DNA of 64,000 nucleotides from Sipunculus nudus (GCA_026874595.1 CM049317.1:67000618-67064617), one strand, 5' to 3'. Counted from the first letter of the stretch, positions 12,230 to 23,278 are shown. Program-made: numbers and translations. The notes: a model not told the origin generated them from the sequence alone.

Positions 12230-13136
12230 ACATGGTTGAGGTGGTCTGGGACCACCGCCCCGGCCTGTCTCTTTAGACTATAATTTTGATGCCGAAAGTT
12301 GCCACACAAGCCAAGCCAAGGACCCGCGAAGAGCCACCAGCATGCACCCGCACCGGTGACCGAGAAAGCTTCACCATCCACACCCACAAAGCCCCGAGCG
12401 GGCCACTCACCGCACGGACACCAGCAGCAAAGCCGCTGCCCCCAAGAACCCGATCGCGAGCGACATCCCAGAGCAGAACGCGCACCACAACAGAAAGGCC
12501 CGAACACAAGCAGGGAAACCCAGACCGCCGACAGAACAACTCCTACCGCGAAGAGCCGGACTTCCTGTGACTTGGATCGGGCAGGCTGTCTTGGCTTGGT
12601 CTTCAGCTGGTCCCCGAGCAGTGGGCCTAAAGTTGTCTGTTTGCCCACTGTCAGGGATTCTTGACTTGTGCTGTGCCTTGTCTTGCTTGTCTTGACTTTG
12701 GTTCCGGCTGTTGGGGTGGTCTTGTCTTCTCTTGGCTTGTCCCAGGGCTACCAGTCTTGACTTGGTCTTGGTCTTGAGGCTTGGTCTTGGGTCTTGAAGT
12801 CTTGTGGCAGGCAGCGGACCTAAAGTTGTCTGTCTGTCCGCTGCCAGGTCTGTGTGTGATTGATTAGTCCTAAACAGGACTGTTGGGGGGTAGTCCTAAA
12901 TAGGACTGTTGGGGGGTCTTGTCTGGAGTTGTCCGGGTGTAGGTCTGGGTAGTCGTCTTGGTAGTAGCTGTCAGTGGGCGGATGGGATGTGCGCTCGTCT
13001 GGGTGCCCTCTAAACTTCCGCTGGTGGTGTTGCGGGGCTGCCGCTGGACTTGCGCGTCGGTGTCGGATGCTGTTGGTTGTCAGAGGTAGTTGTCTGTGGG
13101 GGGGGGGGGGGGGGGCGCAGATTTTTTTATTATTTT

Positions 13137-13350
13137 ATAAGTATCACATGGGATTTTTTAAGAAAATACCTCACGATCATTTACCCTTATATTGGCCTGA
13201 AGGAGATATCTATAGGAGATATCTTTATAGTTAGAAATCTAGCTGGCCGGTGGGGCTCTCAGTTTGTACTTTTATATTAAGTATCACATAAATATTTTAA
13301 GAAATATTTATGATCATGTACTTTTATAGGAAATACTTATAAGAAGTATT
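13137..13350. repeat. tandem AT-rich duplication
   Basis: TAAGTATCACAT followed by tttaagaaa, gatcat and tttatagg-like sequence occurs at 13137 and again at 13277 (period 140 bp). The units also contain agatatc inverted motifs. Confidence 0.7.
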
Positions 13351-13859
13351 TTTATACAAGCGCAGACTAAGAGGAAGGGGGCAGGGATAGTTGAGGCTAG
13401 TGGCGGCATCAGTTTCCATCTATACTTGCTAGTGGCCGGCTTCAGTTTCCATGCCACTGGTTTTGCCGGAAAAAGCTGTAATTACTAGTAAAATCTATAA
13501 TTATATCTTATATATGAGCGTCGGATAACCAGATATTGCGTCGATATTGTGAAAATACAAAACCAAAAGGGTGAAAAACCGGTAAAAATCGTAAAAAAGT
13601 GGGTTAGTGTGCATGAAAAATGATGAATGAGGTGGTGTATTTACATGAATTGTGCTCTTTTTTTTTTTTTTTTTTTTTTTTGTTAAAGGTTGGTGGTGTA
13701 TAAAACAGTAAGGTGCATTTTATATACATGGTTTTAGTATGGTTCTATTCTAATTGAGGGTGTGTTAGTATTGGTTAGTGGTGTGGTGTTTTGTCGATGG
13801 ATATGTGTTTTCCCGAGTTTGCATGTTAGTCCTGTATGTTTGATTTGTAATAAATCTCG

Positions 13860-14684
13860 GACAATAGTAGTGTCCCGGTATGGGCACTTTGTCTTTGATT
13901 TATGATTAAGTATTAAGTTTTAAGTACTGGGGGTGGGGGGGGGGGGGGGGGGGTTCTGGTGCTGTTTGTGGGTGCTGTCCACCGTTTGGCAACTCAGCTA
14001 CCCGTTTGCTTATTTATTTATTTATGTGGGGGGGGGAGGGATTTGACGGTTTATGCGAGTGATTTCCAGCAAGAGGGTAACCGATATGGGCCCTGCTGTT
14101 AATACTCTGGGGTTTTTTGGTTATTTTTCGGACGTTGTCCACCGTTTGGCAACTCAACTGTCCTGTTATGGTATTATTTGGTGGGGGGGGGGGGGGGTGT
14201 TTTTATTTTGTTTGTTTTATATTTGTGGGGAGGTAGCTCGCGACCCTGCGAGTTACTCATCCCATGTCTGGAAATGTTAAGTGTGTGGTTTAATTGAGGA
14301 TGATTATGTTTTAAATGAATCTCAGACAATAATAGTGTCCCGGTTTGGGCACTTTGTCTTTGATTTATGTTGTTTTGGGAATTTAATAAACTGTTGTATT
14401 GTTTGGTTGGTGGTTTGTTTTTATTTTATTGTATATTTAAGGGAAGGTAACCCGCGACCCGTCCGAGCCTGCGAGTTACTCATCCAGATTTATAGTTTTT
14501 TGTTTTAGGTTTTAGTTAGGGAAGTTGGTGTGTCGGTTTTTTTATATAAATCTCAGACAATAATAGTGTTCCGGTTTGGGCACTTTGTCTTTGATTTATG
14601 TTGTTTATGGATTTCGAATAAATTATTTACGCTGTTTTTTATAAATCTTAGACAATAATAGTGTCCAGGTTTGAACACTTTGTC
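13860..14684. repeat. 34-nt conserved stem-loop, four copies
   Basis: Copies at 13860-13893, 14325-14358, 14556-14589 and 14651-14684 are each exactly 34 nt. GACAA at one end pairs with TTGTC at the other, and AGTGTCCC pairs with GGGCACT inside, with one bulge. Each is preceded by aatct(c/t)aga-like sequence. Spacings are 465, 231 and 95 bp, so the motif is conserved while its surroundings are not. Confidence 0.8.
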
Positions 14685-15084
14685 TTCGATTTGTGTTGTT
14701 TTGTTTTTAATAAAGTTTAGTTCGATATAAGGATGTTGTTTTGTTGTTTTTAAGGTGTTTGGGAGGTTTTATTTTACTAGAGTGGTAAGTGATCGGTTTT
14801 GGACGGGAGCGGTTTGCGCTCTTTTATGTGACGTCTAATTTTGTGTTTGATATAGGGGGGGGGGGGGACGAGTGGAGTGAGGTTTGTTTTTTTGTGCGAG
14901 TTCCTTCATTGTATTATTTGTTCGTGTGTAGTTTTTATTCGTTGTCATGTTGGGGCGAGTGCTTTATTTTATTTTAAAGTGTGAGTTTTATTATCGTTTT
15001 GTTAGGAAATGGGTGGTTTTGTGGTTTATTTTTATTGTTAAGTTGTTTGGGAGTCGGTTTGGCCGGGGGCGGGGCGGATATGCT

Positions 15085-15800
15085 AATGAGGGGATGCCAG
15101 CTGCAGCGGAGTACAGGTACTTTGTTCCCCTGCAGCTAGGATCCGATGGTTGATTGATGGTCGGGGTGTTTTTGCTGTTTTTCTAGGCCTAATATTTTTT
15201 ATGATTTTCATTTATTTTCGTCTTAATTTCGTAAGGTTGTAGACTGGATAGAGTTTTGTGGGTTCTGTTAATTTTGAGTTTTTATTCCTATTTCAAGTGT
15301 GTTTATTTTGTTCCTAAAATTTGTACGGGCCGCTGTTTGGTTACTAATTTGTGTAATGGGATGGGGTGTATTGTGGGTCGTGGGTCATTGAATGTGGGTC
15401 GCGGCCCCGACCTAGTGCCTTGGCCTGACCTGTTAGTTTAATTATTGAGTTATGTTGTATGCTAAACTGGGGATGCCAGCTGCAGCGGGGTAAGTAGTGT
15501 TCCCGCCGCAGCTAGGATCCGATGTTTAATTGATGGTCGGGGTGTTTTTGCAGGTTTTCTGGGCCTAATATTTCGTATGATTTTTATTATTTCTCGACGT
15601 TATTTCGTAAAACTAGAGATTGGATATAGTTTTGTGTGTACTGTTATTTTTGAGTTTCTATTACTATTTTAAGTATGTTTATTTTGCTCCTAAAAATTGT
15701 ACGGGCCGCTGTTTAGTTACTAATTTGTGTGGAGGGATGGGGTGTCTTAGGGGTCATTGAATGTAGGTCGCGGCCCCGACCTAGTGCCTAGACTAGACTA
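15085..15800. repeat. 380-bp GC-hairpin monomers, left pair
   Basis: Two head-to-tail monomers. Each has tatgctaa, ggggatgccAGCTGCAGCGG...CCGCAGCT (hairpins at 15099-15137 and 15478-15513), ggatccgatg, ttgatggtcggggtg, a T-rich stretch, tgtacgggccgctgttt, and ggtcgcggccccgacctagtg. Confidence 0.85.
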
Positions 15801-16080
15801 GATCTTGTTTTAAGCCCTTCAGACATGCACGGAACGGAAGGCCTTTGACCTTCGCGCCCGCTGTCTCTTAAGCTATAATTTTAGAATTTTGAAGTCCGTA
15901 TCTAAATCCTAATATAAGAAATAAAATGTGTTCCGTTGCAGAAGCCGATTTCGGTATATGCCATGGAGTTGGTGTCTCTGTATTGTTTTACAATTTTACT
16001 CGGAAAAAAGTTCTTTTTTATTTTCTCTATGCTAGATTCTTATTTCAGTTTATGCTTAGATCAGTCGTGGAAATTTTCAG

Positions 16081-17604
16081 CTAATCTTCATCCATGTGGT
16101 CGTCTGATGAATTTGAAGAATTCTCCACAGATTCCTCCTCAGGTTCATCGTCTTCGGATTCATCATCTTCATCTTCAGTTTCCACATAGAATATTGAAGT
16201 AAGTTCGTTGTTCTCTTTGGTTTCGTCTTGTATTCTCCGTAATATCTCTTGTAGGTCGGCTCTCTTCCGGAAGAATTCTTTTTTTGTCCCATAGCTCATG
16301 CACAGTTGCCATCTTGCTCCTATTGTAGTCTCAACTATATCAAAGGCTGAACTGTTATATGACAGTCTGAGGAATGCTGCAATATTATAAACAGTATCGT
16401 TGAGTTTCTCTCGGGTTTCCTCATCCCATCCATGCGACATGATGCAGGCGACGATGAGACTGAAGATCTGGTATGTTGTGTGGGTTTTCGTATTTGTCTC
16501 TGTGGAAATCTTGGCAGGTATTTTCTCTTTTTCTGTTTGTATTTTCTTGGTTTTGGTCGATTTTTCCATAGGTTCCGTCGTGGTTGCCTTTGTTCTGGAG
16601 GTTATTGGTGCTGTTTGCGTCATCTTTGACTTTTGTTTGATGGGTTGATCAGTCTGGATAGCCTTGGTATCCGTGGTTGTTGGTGGCAGATCAACTTCCA
16701 TCTCTTGGGTTGTAGGTTTTGTTCTGGATATGACTGGTGACTGAGTGGGCGTAGGTGGTCGATCAGTTGTACCATCTGTTGTATGGTTTAACATGGTGTC
16801 AGTTTTCAGGAGTTGTTTTCGTATCTGCCGGTAGACGGCGCACCCTTTATATGCACTCGCGTGGTTACCCTGGCAGTTATAACATCTGGGCTTGGCTTCA
16901 GTACAGTCTCTTGTCTGATGGTCGCTGCTGCCGCACTTGTAGCATCTATTGTTGTTTACGCAAGAGCGCGAGTGATGACCCCATTCACTGCACTTGCCAC
17001 AAAAGGGGACTTCAATGTTGTGGTATGGTTCCGTGGAGAAGTAGTTGAATGCCAGTTTTAATCCACTCCGCAACGCTTCAATGGACACGGCTGGGTCGGT
17101 GAAAATAATTTTCACCCTGTGTGTTGGTTGTTTGGTCGTAGAATTTTTCAGGCGTATAACTTGAGTGGCTGAGGGGTATTCTTCTTGAATTGTTGTTAAT
17201 AGATCATTTTCTGTTGTTTCAGGTGAGATTCCCCGTACTACTATGGGGAATTCCTTGGTAGGCTGGGTACGGTTTCTTTTCTTCGGTCTGTGCGCTGTGG
17301 GCCGAATGCTGTACACTTGTTTAAATTCCAGAGTAGATGTCCATTCTGTTTTGTTTCTAAGACGAGGTACATGTTGTTTCTCTATTGGATGTAGATACAA
17401 CGAATTTCTCGTTCTAGTGGCCGCATCGAAACGTACGTCCGGGAACGTCTGACGCAAAAGTTTGTATAATACAAACTTGTTGTCTAACACTGTACGGTCT
17501 ATCCCGTCTACGATGAGGCCCGTGGGGTTGTCCATATTGAAGCAACACTCACACGGGCAAGGCGAAAGCTGCAGCGAGGCTGTATTTCTCTGTCGTAAAA
17601 ACAC
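16081..17604 (-). CDS. gag-like ORF1 protein, three CCHC zinc knuckles, uninterrupted
   Basis: This is a 507-codon open frame. The more natural start is probably Met24 (17535), because the first 23 residues are Cys/Ser-rich and MDNPTGLIV opens the conserved part. FPIVVRGISPETTENDL onward (about residues 120-200) resembles the RRM-like PRE_C2HC domain that precedes zinc knuckles in Jockey/I-clade ORF1 proteins. Knuckles follow: CGKCSEWGHHSRSC, CYKCGSSDHQTRDC and CYNCQGNHASAYKGC. Then come a Thr/Lys/Pro-rich linker, a helical segment, and a very acidic tail of Glu/Asp/Ser. Such proteins bind element RNA and form nucleoprotein particles. No ORF2 follows on the minus strand. Repeat monomers lie on both sides. 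An intact frame among broken neighbours suggests a recent insertion or selection. Confidence 0.85.
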   Translation of the reverse strand: MFLRQRNTASLQLSPCPCECCFNMDNPTGLIVDGIDRTVLDNKFVLYKLLRQTFPDVRFDAATRTRNSLYLHPIEKQHVPRLRNKTEWTSTLEFKQVYSIRPTAHRPKKRNRTQPTKEFPIVVRGISPETTENDLLTTIQEEYPSATQVIRLKNSTTKQPTHRVKIIFTDPAVSIEALRSGLKLAFNYFSTEPYHNIEVPFCGKCSEWGHHSRSCVNNNRCYKCGSSDHQTRDCTEAKPRCYNCQGNHASAYKGCAVYRQIRKQLLKTDTMLNHTTDGTTDRPPTPTQSPVISRTKPTTQEMEVDLPPTTTDTKAIQTDQPIKQKSKMTQTAPITSRTKATTTEPMEKSTKTKKIQTEKEKIPAKISTETNTKTHTTYQIFSLIVACIMSHGWDEETREKLNDTVYNIAAFLRLSYNSSAFDIVETTIGARWQLCMSYGTKKEFFRKRADLQEILRRIQDETKENNELTSIFYVETEDEDDESEDDEPEEESVENSSNSSDDHMDED

Positions 17605-17639
17605 GTCTACAATGTAGGAACGCTAACACGACTGTGCGA

Positions 17640-18610
17640 CCTAGTGCCTTGACCTGACCTGTCATTTAATGTTTAAGGGATTTTGTATGCTAAACAGGGG
17701 ATGCCAGCTGCAGCGGGATAAGCATTGTTCCCGCCGCAGCTGGGATCCGATGTTTAATTGATGGTTGGGGGTGGTTTTTACGGTCCAAATGACCGAAAAC
17801 GCAAGTAAAAGGGCATTGCGTCTCGAAGTAAAGTCGTTCACAATGATCGAGTTCGGCTCTCGAATGGCATGGCTGGGTCTCCGCTGCTGGGATCGGTAGA
17901 AGGAATGCGGGTTGCTTCGGGATTTGTGGCTGTGGGTGCTGTAGCTTTCTAACAAGGACTTCAACCCTGGAGAGAAGAGGGCGCCCCCTATGGCTCCTTG
18001 CTTGGCTTGGCGTGGCACTGCGACTGTTGGCTCAGAGAACGTGCTTAAGGAGCGCACAGGGCTGCGGTCTTGACCGCAGCAACCTGTAGCTGCTCGATGA
18101 GCGTATACTTCTTTTGGCTTGACGGTTTTCTGGCCTAAATATTTTTCAAGATTTCCATTTTTATTTACAGAAACTTCGTAATATTTAAGTCTAGGAGGGT
18201 TCTGTGGGTTCTGAGGATTTTGGGGGTATATTTTTTATTTCAAGTGTGTTAATTTGGTTACTAAAGTTGGTACGGGGCGTTGTTTTGCTTATTAGTTTTG
18301 GAGGGCCGGGAGTGCATTTTTCCTTAGTTTTGACCTTTATGTAAAATCTATAATATTTGTTTGTTGTCTTTGCAGTTTGGGGGAGTGTAAGATCTTAGAA
18401 GGTTCTTTTGGTCCTTTTATTATTTTTTGGATTTGGGGAATTATAATTTGATTAATTTTGGGGTTGATATTGATACGGGCCTTAATTATGTGTTATTTGG
18501 GTTGCGGGGACCTAGTATGCAAATTAGGGGATGCCAGCTGCAGGGGTCTAAATTACCTCTGCAGATTCGATCCCCCTATTGCTCGAGGGTCGGGGTATGT
18601 TGAATAGGTG
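17640..18610. repeat. 380-bp GC-hairpin monomers, right pair (upstream of gag-like ORF)
   Basis: Two further monomers of the 15-kb type, with hairpins at 17706-17741 and 18536-18565. They sit immediately 5' of the gag-like ORF on its own strand. This position recalls the tandem promoter monomers of some LINE 5' UTRs, which is an inference. The first monomer is interrupted by a foreign segment at 17785-18123, and the second is more diverged. Confidence 0.8.
17785..18123. other. unidentified insert within a monomer
   Basis: The monomer reads ttgatggttgggg...ttttacggt, then this segment, then cggttttctggcctaa. In the uninterrupted copy at 15540 these halves are contiguous. The insert is compositionally balanced, unlike the G/T-rich surroundings, and includes a 9-bp-stem hairpin (18061-18080, GCTGCGGTC...GACCGCAGC). 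On the minus strand it is open for about 110 codons, but I recognise no domain. Confidence 0.5.
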
Positions 18611-18747
18611 CGGGGTCGCGACCTATATCGCTGACCTCTTGTTTTTGTGAGTGTTGGGTTCTGTATTGTGGGCTTTCGTTGGGGAGGCTTGTGTGTGCGG
18701 TTTTTGATGTTTTATATATTTATTTATTTTATTAATTATTTACTTTG

Positions 18748-21580
18748 TTATTGTTGATTTTCTCCCTCTAGAATGTAATCTAGAGGGGATTTTATTTTTA
18801 TGTTGTTTTTAGGTTGTGTGTAATCGTGTTGATATTTAAGAAGTTTTATTGTGTCCTGGTCTTTTATTCTTTCATAGGAGTTTGCTGCTTGTTCTTTTAG
18901 ATATTCAGTTATTTTGGGGGTGTTTGTTTTTTCTCTTAGTTCGTCTGTTTTTGTTAGTTTGTGTGTTCTGAGGATGGCTCTCAGTGCTTTCTTTTGCGTG
19001 ATTTCTAGTTTATTTAACATTGTTTTTCCTGCACCTAGAAACGCAATGGACCCATATGTGCCTATATAGGGCGGATCCATTGCTTGTACAGGTAGCTGGC
19101 CGTTTCTGCTTTTGGTCCGTCATGTTTGTAGTACAGAGCTTTTATAATATTTACTCTGTTCCACATTCTCTGGATTATGTTCTCGATGTGCGGTTTCCAA
19201 GTGGCTCTTGAGTCGAATGTTACACCTAGAAATTTTGCCTCTTTATGTTCTTTGAGGTCCTCACCTAATAATTCTAGGGGCTCGAAATATTTGGGGTTTT
19301 TTGCTTTTGTAAATAAAACAGTTTGTGTTTTGGACGGGTTTAAGCGGACTCTCCAGTCGTCGCACCAGTTTTCTATTCTTTGTAGTTGGGCCTGTACTTT
19401 ATTTCTGGAGTATTTTGGATTTGTGTCGGTCGACCAGATAGCAATATCGTCAGCGTATTGTGATACGCACAGTTGTTGTCCTGTCTTTGGGATGTCATTT
19501 ACATATATTATGTATAATAGAGGGCTGAGAACAGAGCCCTGGGTGTGCCTGCTTTAAGTGTTATTTCGTGTGATAGGATCCCTTTAACTTTTACTCTAAG
19601 TGTTCTGTTGTGTAAGAAGGATGAGATTAATCTGATTATTTTATTCGGCAGATGGGATTGCATTATTTTGTATCTGACTCCGTCTGACCAGACGGAGTCA
19701 AAAGCCTTTTCCACATCGAGGAATGTGGCGAGAGTATATTGACTGCGTTTAAAGCCTGTGGTTATGGATTGGCTAAGTCGGTGTATGATCTGCCCGCTCT
19801 GAAACTGGACTGATCTTGGTTAAAAAACGGACCCCCCAATTCGGGAGGTCGATTGTCCAAAAACGTGGTTATTCTATTTTTTAGGATTTTTTCAAATAAT
19901 TTTCCTATACAGGGAGGTAAACTAATAGGTCTGAAATTTGTTGGTTTGTCTTGTGTTTTGCCAGGTTTGGGGATCATTGTTACTATTGCTTTTTTCCATT
20001 TGTCTGGGAAGTATCCCCAGTTAATGCACATTGTGTATAATTTCGCTATTCTTTCTAGGCATGTGTCGGGGAGTTTTTTTAATATTACATAGTTAATGTT
20101 ATCTGCGCCTGGGGCTGATTTTCCCTTGGCTGTTTTAAGTGCGCGTTTTATTTCAATTAGCGCAACGGGCCTGACTGCGGGATTATTGTCATCTGTTTAA
20201 TTTATTTGTGTTTGTAGTGGTTTGAATAAAATCGGGTTGTTTTCTATTGTTTCAGTTACAGTATCATAGAGATCTTCATTAAAATCTTCATCTTCTGGTG
20301 TTGTGTGTATTTTTTCCAATGTGTCCGCAAATAAGTCTGCTTTACTTTGAGAGGTTTCGGCTACTGAGCCGTCGGGTTTTAATAGTGGTTGGGACTGCCC
20401 TGTGCTAGGGTTTGTTTTTGTATTTGAAAATTGTTTGAATTTGTTCCAAAATTGTTTTGTGTTTGTTTTATCATCTAAGCTATTTATGTAGTCTGTCCAT
20501 TGTGTGCGGTTTTGTTCTAGGATAGCTTTTTGTGTTAGTTTATTTATTCTGTTATATAGATGGTTCGCTTCGGCCGTGCGGGCCCGTTTTTAATAATTTC
20601 GGACTCGGCGACGGAGTTTTACAAGTTCCCTGATTCTGGGCGTGAAGTGCCACCAGTTTGTTTTTATTTATTTTTTCGGGCGCTACTATATTAATGGCTT
20701 CGGTGATGGACTGGGTCATCTCGTATGTCAGGTTATCGATCTGGAGGTGGGTAATGACATCCACCTCATCAGGGTCGGTCATTTTTTCGGTCGTGTGTTT
20801 TTGGAATTTTTCCCAGTCTGCGATTTTAAGGTCTCTGAATTTTTTAGGGGTCGCGACCTGTGGTGCCCAGTTTATATCTAAATGGATCGGGAGATGATCT
20901 GAACCTATATCTTCTCCCACATAGTATTCCGAACTTATAGCTATTTCTTGCGTGGCTGGAGTGAGGTCTAGTATATTCCACGCTCCGTTTGCGGAGTTAA
21001 AGTCGGGATTTCGTCATTTAATAATATTAGGTTGCCGTCTAAGAGTTCGTTCATTAATATTCTCCCAGACTCGTTTGTGTATCGTGCGCCGTAATTTTCA
21101 TGAGGGGCGTTCAGGTCTCCGAGGATTATGTAATTTTTACTGTTATTTCTGATTTTTTTTGAATATTTGCGGTTGTAATTTGTTTTGTGGTGGATTGTAA
21201 TAAACTTATATCTAGGGGGGAGGTTGTGTTTTGTTCGTTGTTTATGCGCACGGAGAGGGCTTCTGCTTTAAAATTACCATTTGTTTATAGTGTAATTTAT
21301 TTGTCTATCTATACAAATGGCCTCCGGCTCCTGTCTTTCTGTCTGCTCGGATTAGGTCGTTGGGTCCCATCGAGAAATGGGTACCCGGTTTGAGTTTTGT
21401 TTCTGTTATCAGAGCAATTTGTATGTTGTTTTTTGTTAGATAATTTAATAAACTGTTTTTTGGTGGTCAGGCTGTTGGTGTTTATGTGAATGATCTTGAG
21501 TTTGTCGTTTAGGGTGTTAGGGGGGTTGTTAGTATTACTACCATTATTATTATTATTTACAATATTGAATTTGATGTTTT
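18748..21580 (-). pseudogene. LINE ORF2: endonuclease plus reverse transcriptase (frameshifted)
   Basis: The frame begins near 21540 with an Asn run from an AAT microsatellite, then LKIIHINTNSL. IALITETKLKPGTHF is the endonuclease ETKL motif (about 21410), and GSDHLPIHLDI is its C-terminal motif (about 20905). In the polymerase, FRPISLPPCIGKLFEKIL is at about 19930, SSFRAGRSYTDLA near 19780, EKAFDSVWSDG (motif A) near 19700, a PQGS-type motif near 19540, and YADDIAIW at 19434-19457, so the catalytic Asp pair is present. The C-terminal part (KALRAILRTHKL) ends at 18748. Visible breaks include frame changes near 21440, 21310, 20600 and 19545, and a one-base change near 19080. ORF2 makes target-primed reverse transcription possible, but this copy cannot encode it intact. 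Confidence 0.85.
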
Positions 21581-21589
21581 TGAGTTGTT

Positions 21590-23225
21590 TTAGCGGGATA
21601 ATGCAGGGAATTCCTGTCTGTATTTGTTGTTTATTTGTTTTATTTTTCTAATGTTTTCTTCAACAGTGCGTGGATGCACTGTGAAGTGGTAGGCTTGTCT
21701 GTGCCCTACTGCAAGTTTGTTGCAGATTTCTGTCATAGTTTTTTCTGGGAGGAGTTCTTTAATGGTCATGGCAAGGTAAGTCATGTTTTTGGTTGCTTGT
21801 GTTTCATTTCTTGAGTTGTTAATGATTTGGGGGGGTGAGGGGGTGGGGTGGGATTATGGACCCATGCTGGGCGGGCGGGTACGGGGGCGGGGAGTAGCGG
21901 AGTTTTATTTGTTTTTTCTTTATTGATTTTTTCATTTTTTCTGTGGTCTGAGTTAGCTTTTCTGTATATTGGGCATGATTTAAAACTGGCGATGTGCTGC
22001 CCTTTACAATTTGCGCATTGCGCTTCAGTTTTAGGTGAGTTGCAGTCTTTCAGGGTGTGGCCCTGAGTACCGCAACGGAGGCATCTGGGGGGCTGTTTGC
22101 AGGTTTTGGCTGAGTGGCCAAATCTTTGGCAGTTGTAGCATTGCGCTACTTCACTCAGCTCTTCGTATTTTGTTATTTTGTAGGTTATGTTGTTTAATTT
22201 GATGTTTGTTTGTTGTGCTGTAGTGTATTTTTCTGGGGTGGCAAAAGTGAGTTTTACAACTCTGCTTTTGCCGAGTCTGTGGGCCTCTGTGACCCCAATG
22301 TTTGTTAGGGTTTCTTTTATTTTTTGTGTGTTAATTTCTTCAGGGACGCCCTTGATGACTCCCTTTGTTGGTTTTTTGGTGGTATGTTGTTTGTTTGTTT
22401 GTTTGTTTCAGTTGTTGTATTTTGCGGGGCGGGTTGTGTGTCCATTTCTGTTTCGTCAGTGGTGTTTTTGGTGCGATTTTCGTTGTTTGTTTGTAGGTGG
22501 TGTTGTGTTTTGTTGCAGGGTGGTTGATGTTTTTTGTTTTTTAACAGATTTTGGTGTTTCGATTTTTGTTTTGTTTTCAGCAGTTGGGGAGATTACTTTG
22601 CGTTTTGGGGAGGCTGTGGGTCTGGTTGTTTTGTTTAGCGTTTGTATTTGTATGGGGGTTGGGGTCGCGTCAGCAAGTTTTAATTTCCGTTTAGCTGGCG
22701 GTTGGGTGAGTTTGGGTGTTTTTTTTGTTTCTTGTGTTGTTTTCATCCTGGATTTGTTCTAATGCTGATTCACAGCATTGTAGTTTTGGGGTTGTTTTGT
22801 TTGTTGTTGGTTTGTCTGTTGTTGTTGCGTTTTTTTTTTGTTGCTGTGGTGTTGTTGTGATGTTGTCTGTTTTGTTTTGGTTTGTTGGATGGGAGCTTGT
22901 TGTTTGTTCTGGGTTGTTTGCGTTTTGGTTGTTTTTTCCAGTTATGATTTGTCTCATTTCCTTGATTTCGTTTGTTAGTTGTTTGATTTGTTCTCTTTGT
23001 TCTGAAAGTTCTGTTTTGTTTTGCTATTGTGTCTTTTAAGAATGTTATTAAAGCTTGCGTGTCATCTCCGTTTTGTTTTTGGTTGACTGTTTGTTTTTTC
23101 TTTAGATCCTTGTTTATTTTTGACTTTGTTGTTGTTTGTTTTGTTTTTCCTTTGTTTGCTTTATCCCTGCATGTGTCCATGAAGTCCACGGTAGGGATAA
23201 GTTTGTTTTCTGTACGGGCGGCCAT
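21590..23225 (-). pseudogene. LINE ORF1 gag-like protein (frameshifted)
   Basis: The likely start is the ATG at 23223-23225 (MAARTENKLIPTVDFMDTCR), in good context and followed by a long Lys/Asn/Gln/Thr-rich, probably disordered, region that changes frame around 22950 and 22750. Three zinc knuckles lie at about 22150-21975: CYNCQRFGHSAKTC, CLRCGTQGHTLKDC and CANCKGQHIASFKSC. The C-terminal piece ends with FPALSR and TAA at 21590. ORF2 opens within a few tens of bases of this stop in another frame. Gag-type ORF1 with three CCHC motifs is standard for the Jockey/I group. Confidence 0.8.
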
Positions 23226-23257
23226 ATTGCTTTTGCAGGTTGTGGTCCCTCGAAACA

Positions 23258-23278
23258 CCCAAAACACCGTGTTTTGGG
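23258..23278. repeat. palindrome in LINE leader
   Basis: CCCAAAACAC and GTGTTTTGGG flank one central base. CGAAACACC-type words repeat four times around it, and a further GGTGTTTTGGG lies near 23475. Confidence 0.75.

Larger units (their letters stand above)
12230..15800 (-). mobile_element. gag-less relative of the hairpin-monomer retroelement
   Basis: Read on the minus strand, this segment starts with two hairpin monomers (15800-15085), continues through four copies of a 34-nt stem-loop (14684-13860), repeats around tccaccgtttggcaactca (13978 and 14137), a duplicated AT-rich segment (13137 and 13277), CTTGG-rich sequence, and a GC-rich block at 12240-12600. It ends in ttagactataattttgatg-like sequence (about 12265-12290) that matches the end of the neighbouring gag-bearing unit near 15860-15885. 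No reverse transcriptase or zinc-knuckle ORF was found. Overlapping ORFs on both strands of the GC-rich block look like compositional artefacts. Confidence 0.5.

Noticed and set aside
12196-12664. Overlapping Pro/Arg-rich and Cys/Trp-rich ORFs on both strands of a GC-rich block
   Set aside because: Open frames on both strands are expected from composition. No domain, start context or homologous counterpart is visible.
16400-17061. Plus-strand ORFs opposite the gag-like gene
   Set aside because: Frame shadows of an uninterrupted minus-strand ORF with zinc knuckles.
17785-18123. rRNA or snRNA fragment
   Set aside because: I could not match it to remembered conserved rRNA, U1, U2, U3 or SRP RNA segments. 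Left as unidentified.
12230-18610. Claim that this block is a telomeric HeT-A-type array
   Set aside because: Only the general layout is similar. No telomere repeat, chromosome-end evidence or sequence homology can be shown here, so it is kept as a comparison only.
22187-22762. Plus-strand hydrophobic ORF of 191 codons
   Set aside because: It is the antisense of the Lys/Asn/Thr-rich LINE ORF1 linker. The Phe/Val/Cys-rich product is a shadow.
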